The notes under the pieces were generated by a model. That model was not told where the DNA came from, did not search any database, and was given only the letters and a program-made list of their open reading frames with translations. A DNA stretch of 64,000 nucleotides from Ashinkailepas kermadecensis. Its lineage: Eukaryota > Arthropoda > Thecostraca > Neolepadidae. The DNA lies in the NCBI GenBank assembly GCA_034440615.1, contig JAOTOM010003944.1, positions 62,001 through 126,000 of the forward strand, written 5' to 3'. Made by a program: the position numbers and the translations under genes. Below are positions 60,901-64,000 of the stretch, piece by piece. How positions within the stretch are numbered: position 1 is the stretch's first letter; each line of letters starts with the position of its first letter.

Positions 60901-62990
60901 GATTTGCACTTCATTCACCTCGAAAATGAAGCAAATATACGAAACCCTGAACATTGGTAGGGGAGGGGGTGGGGCCCGTGCCCAACCAATCAAAAGTAGA
61001 CTGGGCAAAAAAATTCAGTTCTTCCCCGCGCAAAACGAAAAATTCGCTGCGCGTTTCGCGCGACGAAAGATGTTTCTGTTTTATTGCATTATTTTTTCCT
61101 CGGGCCCTCTCAATTAAGTACAATCTTGGCTGTGCCCCTGAAGGGGAGAGTGATATCTGAAAGAGCACTCTGCCCAAAGGACAGCGCAAAGTGATCACTC
61201 TGCCCAAGCATATCGAAATGTAAAAGAGTGCTTCGCCACCTTATCTCTGAATAGCAATGCCTCTTAGTTCCAGCACCTTTCGTCTCTGTTATATCGAGAA
61301 CATCTGTCTCCCAGCTAGAGTATGTAGTTTAAAGACATGTTATTCCTTTTAATAGTGGCCTGTCGAGTGGTGGGAATTGTTCCTTTTTCCAAAAAGTCAG
61401 CCACAAGATCGTTGTACAAAGACATTCTGCGATTGGGTGGCCTTCGCACAGATCGGTAAACATGTCTTAAAGTCACCATTAACCCTCCCTACCATTTTAG
61501 TTATCAAACAAGTTAATTACGTTCGACTTCGGCACATTGACGTAGCGCATTTTTAATGCGGATATCCTAATCAAGCTTACTAACATTTCTCCATATGTTA
61601 TGCTTGAGTTGCTTAAGTGCAGGCCATCCAGATCAGAGGTGACTTGCCACCACTCAAGTTCGCTTTCCGACAACTGCACGTTATGCGATATTCACCATGT
61701 TAATGGAGACGTTCCAAATAAACGAAAATGCCGCAACAAAATTTTGTATGATAGGTAGTGAAAGGTATATCAGCAGGACAGTAAAAAAGATGTTCCCTAT
61801 CTTCCCGTAGCATGGGTTTTCCAGCCATACTGGTTTATCGTGATTAATATGTCAAAATCTCGTCAGGTTGAGCGTAAAATGTTGCTGAGTTTTGCCAAAA
61901 AAGCGAAGGGCCGCGCTATAGTTTTGGAAAAGAGTGTAGCAAAATGCACCCAAGCAGACCATTATCAAATTTGCCAGTTTGCTTAGAGCATGTTTTTTTT
62001 AACAAACAGAGCAATGTGTAACCGTGCAGACAGTAAACTGTTAAAATGTCTTCATGTTAGTTTGATGTAGGAACGGTCCTCAACATCAGTGATGGATTAT
62101 CACAACAGAAATTGAGGAAATCACAATGCAACCAACCTGATGTAAGAGCCAGTGGCATTTACTATTCAATTACTGGAACGGTTTTTCTAAATTAAGCGTT
62201 AGATTACATGCCTTTCCCAGGCATTTAGAGCATGTAATCTAGTTTTCCCCACCGGCCGCACCGCGGCGCTAGTAGTCACAAGTCTGCGCTTGTCGCGTGA
62301 CGATCCTGGCCAATTCGAAGCGTGAATGTTGGTGAAGAAGTCTGCTGAGAGCCATCATGGCATGGCTTCAGATGGCCTGGAACACACCTATTATATCTTA
62401 ACTACACCGCATCCGAGAATCGCCGGCTTATTCCCATTAAGCACAATGTAGCTGGCAAGGTGTGTCGTCATAATCTGCTCGCTGGATGACGTCATCAATC
62501 AGAAACATAGCAAAGGATTTCCATTCATGCACTTAATGCCTCTGTAGCTAGTTTAAGAAATGTAGTTCGTACTCATCAGAATTGCGTTTGCGGGAGCGTT
62601 TTGTGGATTGCGACTGTGAATGCGTTTCGTGAATCCTGTTCAGTTCGAAACAGAATGTTCCATACATTTCGCCTACATTATGCTGTCTTTGACTGCAACG
62701 TGTTTAACCATTCCACCGAAGAAGACTTCATGCTCTAGAATTCGTACACTAGTCGAAAAATATTGAGCTTTCCACTCAAACTGTCGCTCAGGTACTCAGA
62801 CTAGTGTCTATCTATACGTGTGCTATTTATAGCAAGACCAGGTTGCGATTATGTTCATGGAATTTCATTACGAAAATTGTATTAGAATGGTCAGTGCAGA
62901 GGCAGTTTTCCACACAGTCCACGGAAAGCCACAACTCACCTTGTCGATGGCGATGTCCTCGGACAGCGTCTTGTTCTGGGCCTCAGACAT
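57956..62990 (-). CDS. First two coding exons of an unrecognised gene (exons 62990-62940, 58082-57956)
   Basis: ATG at 62,990 starts MSEAQNKTLSEDIAIDK, ending AAG|GTGAGT in phase 0. The second exon follows a strong acceptor (TTCTCTGTTTTCCCTCCAG). It encodes VDRVRQASWTGETVASGSGR, QGDTSDKRSSQPESSQPPAS and KR, ending AAAAGAC|GTAAGT in phase 1. The product is hydrophilic and Ser/Gln-rich, with a basic KR(R)K cluster near the junction that could be part of a nuclear signal. Splice signals are strong and phases agree, so I consider the exons real. The joined protein resembles nothing I can name. The frame upstream of 62,990 is open to 63,188, so a longer N-terminus is possible. Further exons should lie below 57.9 kb. 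Confidence 0.5.
58083..62939. other. Intron of the unrecognised - strand gene; AT-rich, one SINE
   Basis: Apart from the SINE at 59,983 I see no coding segment or tandem repeat over this ~4.9-kb stretch. Confidence 0.5.
59983..60165 (+). mobile_element. tRNA-derived SINE
   Basis: The head is strongly tRNA-like (GGGGCCGCGGTAGCGCAGTC..GGTAGAGCGTCGGACTC, then GGGTTCGAATCTCGC). The body GTCCACCCGCGACCAATCGG + CGTGAGAGGTTGGCGACGC and the tail TGAATGCGTGGTAAAAGAAC match the family at 17,662. It ends in a TTC repeat. Confidence 0.82.
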
Positions 62991-63206
62991 TCTTGACTTT
63001 GATGCCGGCTGCCTGCACACCTTACCGCTCGACACGACACTGAGCTGGACTGGAGTTTGCACCACCCCGCTCCCTTCGGCGCATTTGCCCCGCGGTATGG
63101 TCTCCCCCTCAACGGGGGCTTTTCCTGGCAGCGGGGGGGGGAGGGGGAAGCGGCACTGGTAGGCGCGAGGGTGCCAATGCGAAGGCATACCAGTTTATGA
63201 GCATGT

Positions 63207-63402
63207 CGGCTTTCACTGGAGACACTACACTTGGGCATTGTCTGGACGTAGCTGGGCTCAGAGGTGTTGGTCGGTGAATGTGCGATATATGATGCATGCT
63301 TTTATAAAAGCATGCATCATATATCGCACATTCACCGACGAACACCTCTGCCCAGCTACGTCCAGACATATGCCCAAGTGTAGTGTCTCCACTGAGAGCC
63401 GC

Positions 63403-63403
<1 letters not shown>
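63207..63403. repeat. ~98-bp near-perfect palindrome
   Basis: The left arm 63,207-63,304 and right arm 63,305-63,403 are inverted copies with a handful of differences and no spacer; the centre is GCATGCTTTTATAAAAGCAT. It abuts a TA microsatellite. No coding capacity. Confidence 0.93.
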
Positions 63404-63434
<31 letters not shown>

Positions 63435-63610
63435 TATACATGATGTGTGTGTGTCAGTGTGCTGTGTGTGTGTGGCGGTCTGTACCGGTGGGGTGCTGCT
63501 GGTGGTTGGCGGTCTGTACCGGTGGGGTGCTGCTGGTGGTGGTGGTCTGTACCGGTGGGGTGCTGCTGGTGGTGGCGGTCTGTACCGGTGGGGTGCTGCC
63601 GCTCCTTTAG
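63404..63610. repeat. TA/TG microsatellite followed by a ~37-bp tandem repeat
   Basis: TA and TG runs to about 63,475, then four units of GGTCTGTACCGGTGGGGTGC + TGCTGGTGGTGGC. Confidence 0.9.
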
Positions 63611-64000
63611 CCGATCCTGACGTCTTCTATTAAGCCTTAAGCCATTAAGCCTTCTAATACTAAGTCTTCTGAGTAAATTTCAGCTGGATGCTATAGGGGT
63701 AGGAACGTCTCAAAAAGTGTTAAGGTGGCAGGGTCAACAGTTGGAGCACCCAGGAATTTCGCAATGTACCATGGTTGAGCACCTTTGAATAGAGCACACG
63801 ATAATTTGAAAAGTGAACAAACAACTTTCACCCCTAAGTGTGGGGTGGGGGAGGTCCCCTGGTCGTGCCTTTGGCTAACAGTAACATGTGGTACTGAAGA
63901 GGAACTAGCATCGCGGTATATGTATTTTGAAATTCACACTTCTCGCTGAACTTGGACGCCTTCTCACGACTCATGGATTTTTTTGCAATAACAGGTGGAT

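Overview
The window is eukaryotic nuclear DNA, most likely from an arthropod. Genes are split by GT-AG introns, SINE and LINE copies are frequent, and TTAGG-type telomere-like repeats (AACCT on the + strand) occur at several interior places. Recognisable proteins are animal housekeeping or developmental genes. I cannot name the species. A CCDC103-like ciliary gene suggests a lineage that keeps motile cilia or flagella. Exon base composition is mixed: very GC-rich for most genes, AT-richer for the first PSMA7 exons.

Layout. (1) 1.67-6.4 kb, + strand: at least four exons of a CCDC103 (dynein arm assembly) gene, 5' end not found. (2) 7.4-8.0 kb, - strand: two phase-compatible terminal exons of a membrane protein, perhaps an ionotropic-receptor-like protein. 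(3) 8.5-10.7 kb: minisatellites. (4) 12.5-21.9 kb, - strand: a complete four-exon pyruvate dehydrogenase phosphatase gene (454 aa predicted), with introns built largely of tandem repeats. (5) 23.5-24.3 kb, - strand: a single-exon GPI-anchored Ly6-type protein. (6) 24.5-29.8 kb: AT-rich intergenic DNA with a large palindromic element. (7) 29.85-41.4 kb, + strand: a complete five-exon proteasome subunit alpha type-7 gene (246 aa), with LINE copies and a palindrome in its first intron. (8) 44.9-45.1 kb, + strand: the last exon of a ceramide glucosyltransferase. (9) 45-50.3 kb: SINEs, a possible small secreted protein and a Pro/Tyr/Glu repeat gene with an in-frame stop. (10) 52.1-52.9 kb: an almost pure A tract. 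(11) 53.2-57.6 kb: a degenerate ~28-nt repeat domain including a long inverted repeat. (12) 57.9-63.0 kb, - strand: the first two coding exons of an unrecognised gene. (13) 63.2-63.4 kb: a near-perfect palindrome beside a TA repeat.

The outstanding observation is a structural pattern. In three unrelated genes (PDP, PSMA7, CCDC103), tandem arrays sit on exon-intron junctions. Their units contain the authentic splice donor or acceptor, often with 5-80 nt of the adjoining exon. PDP exon 3 has about 34 extra donor copies on one side and about 30 acceptor copies on the other. PSMA7 exon 3 is duplicated at both edges. The last ~85 coding bases of PDP, stop included in most copies, are repeated seven more times downstream. 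This resembles intron growth, and perhaps intron birth, by tandem duplication across AG|GT junctions. It is the best candidate here for something not well described. Gene identities rest on my recognition of family motifs. Exon joins rest on phase agreement and splice consensus. No transcript or database evidence was available.
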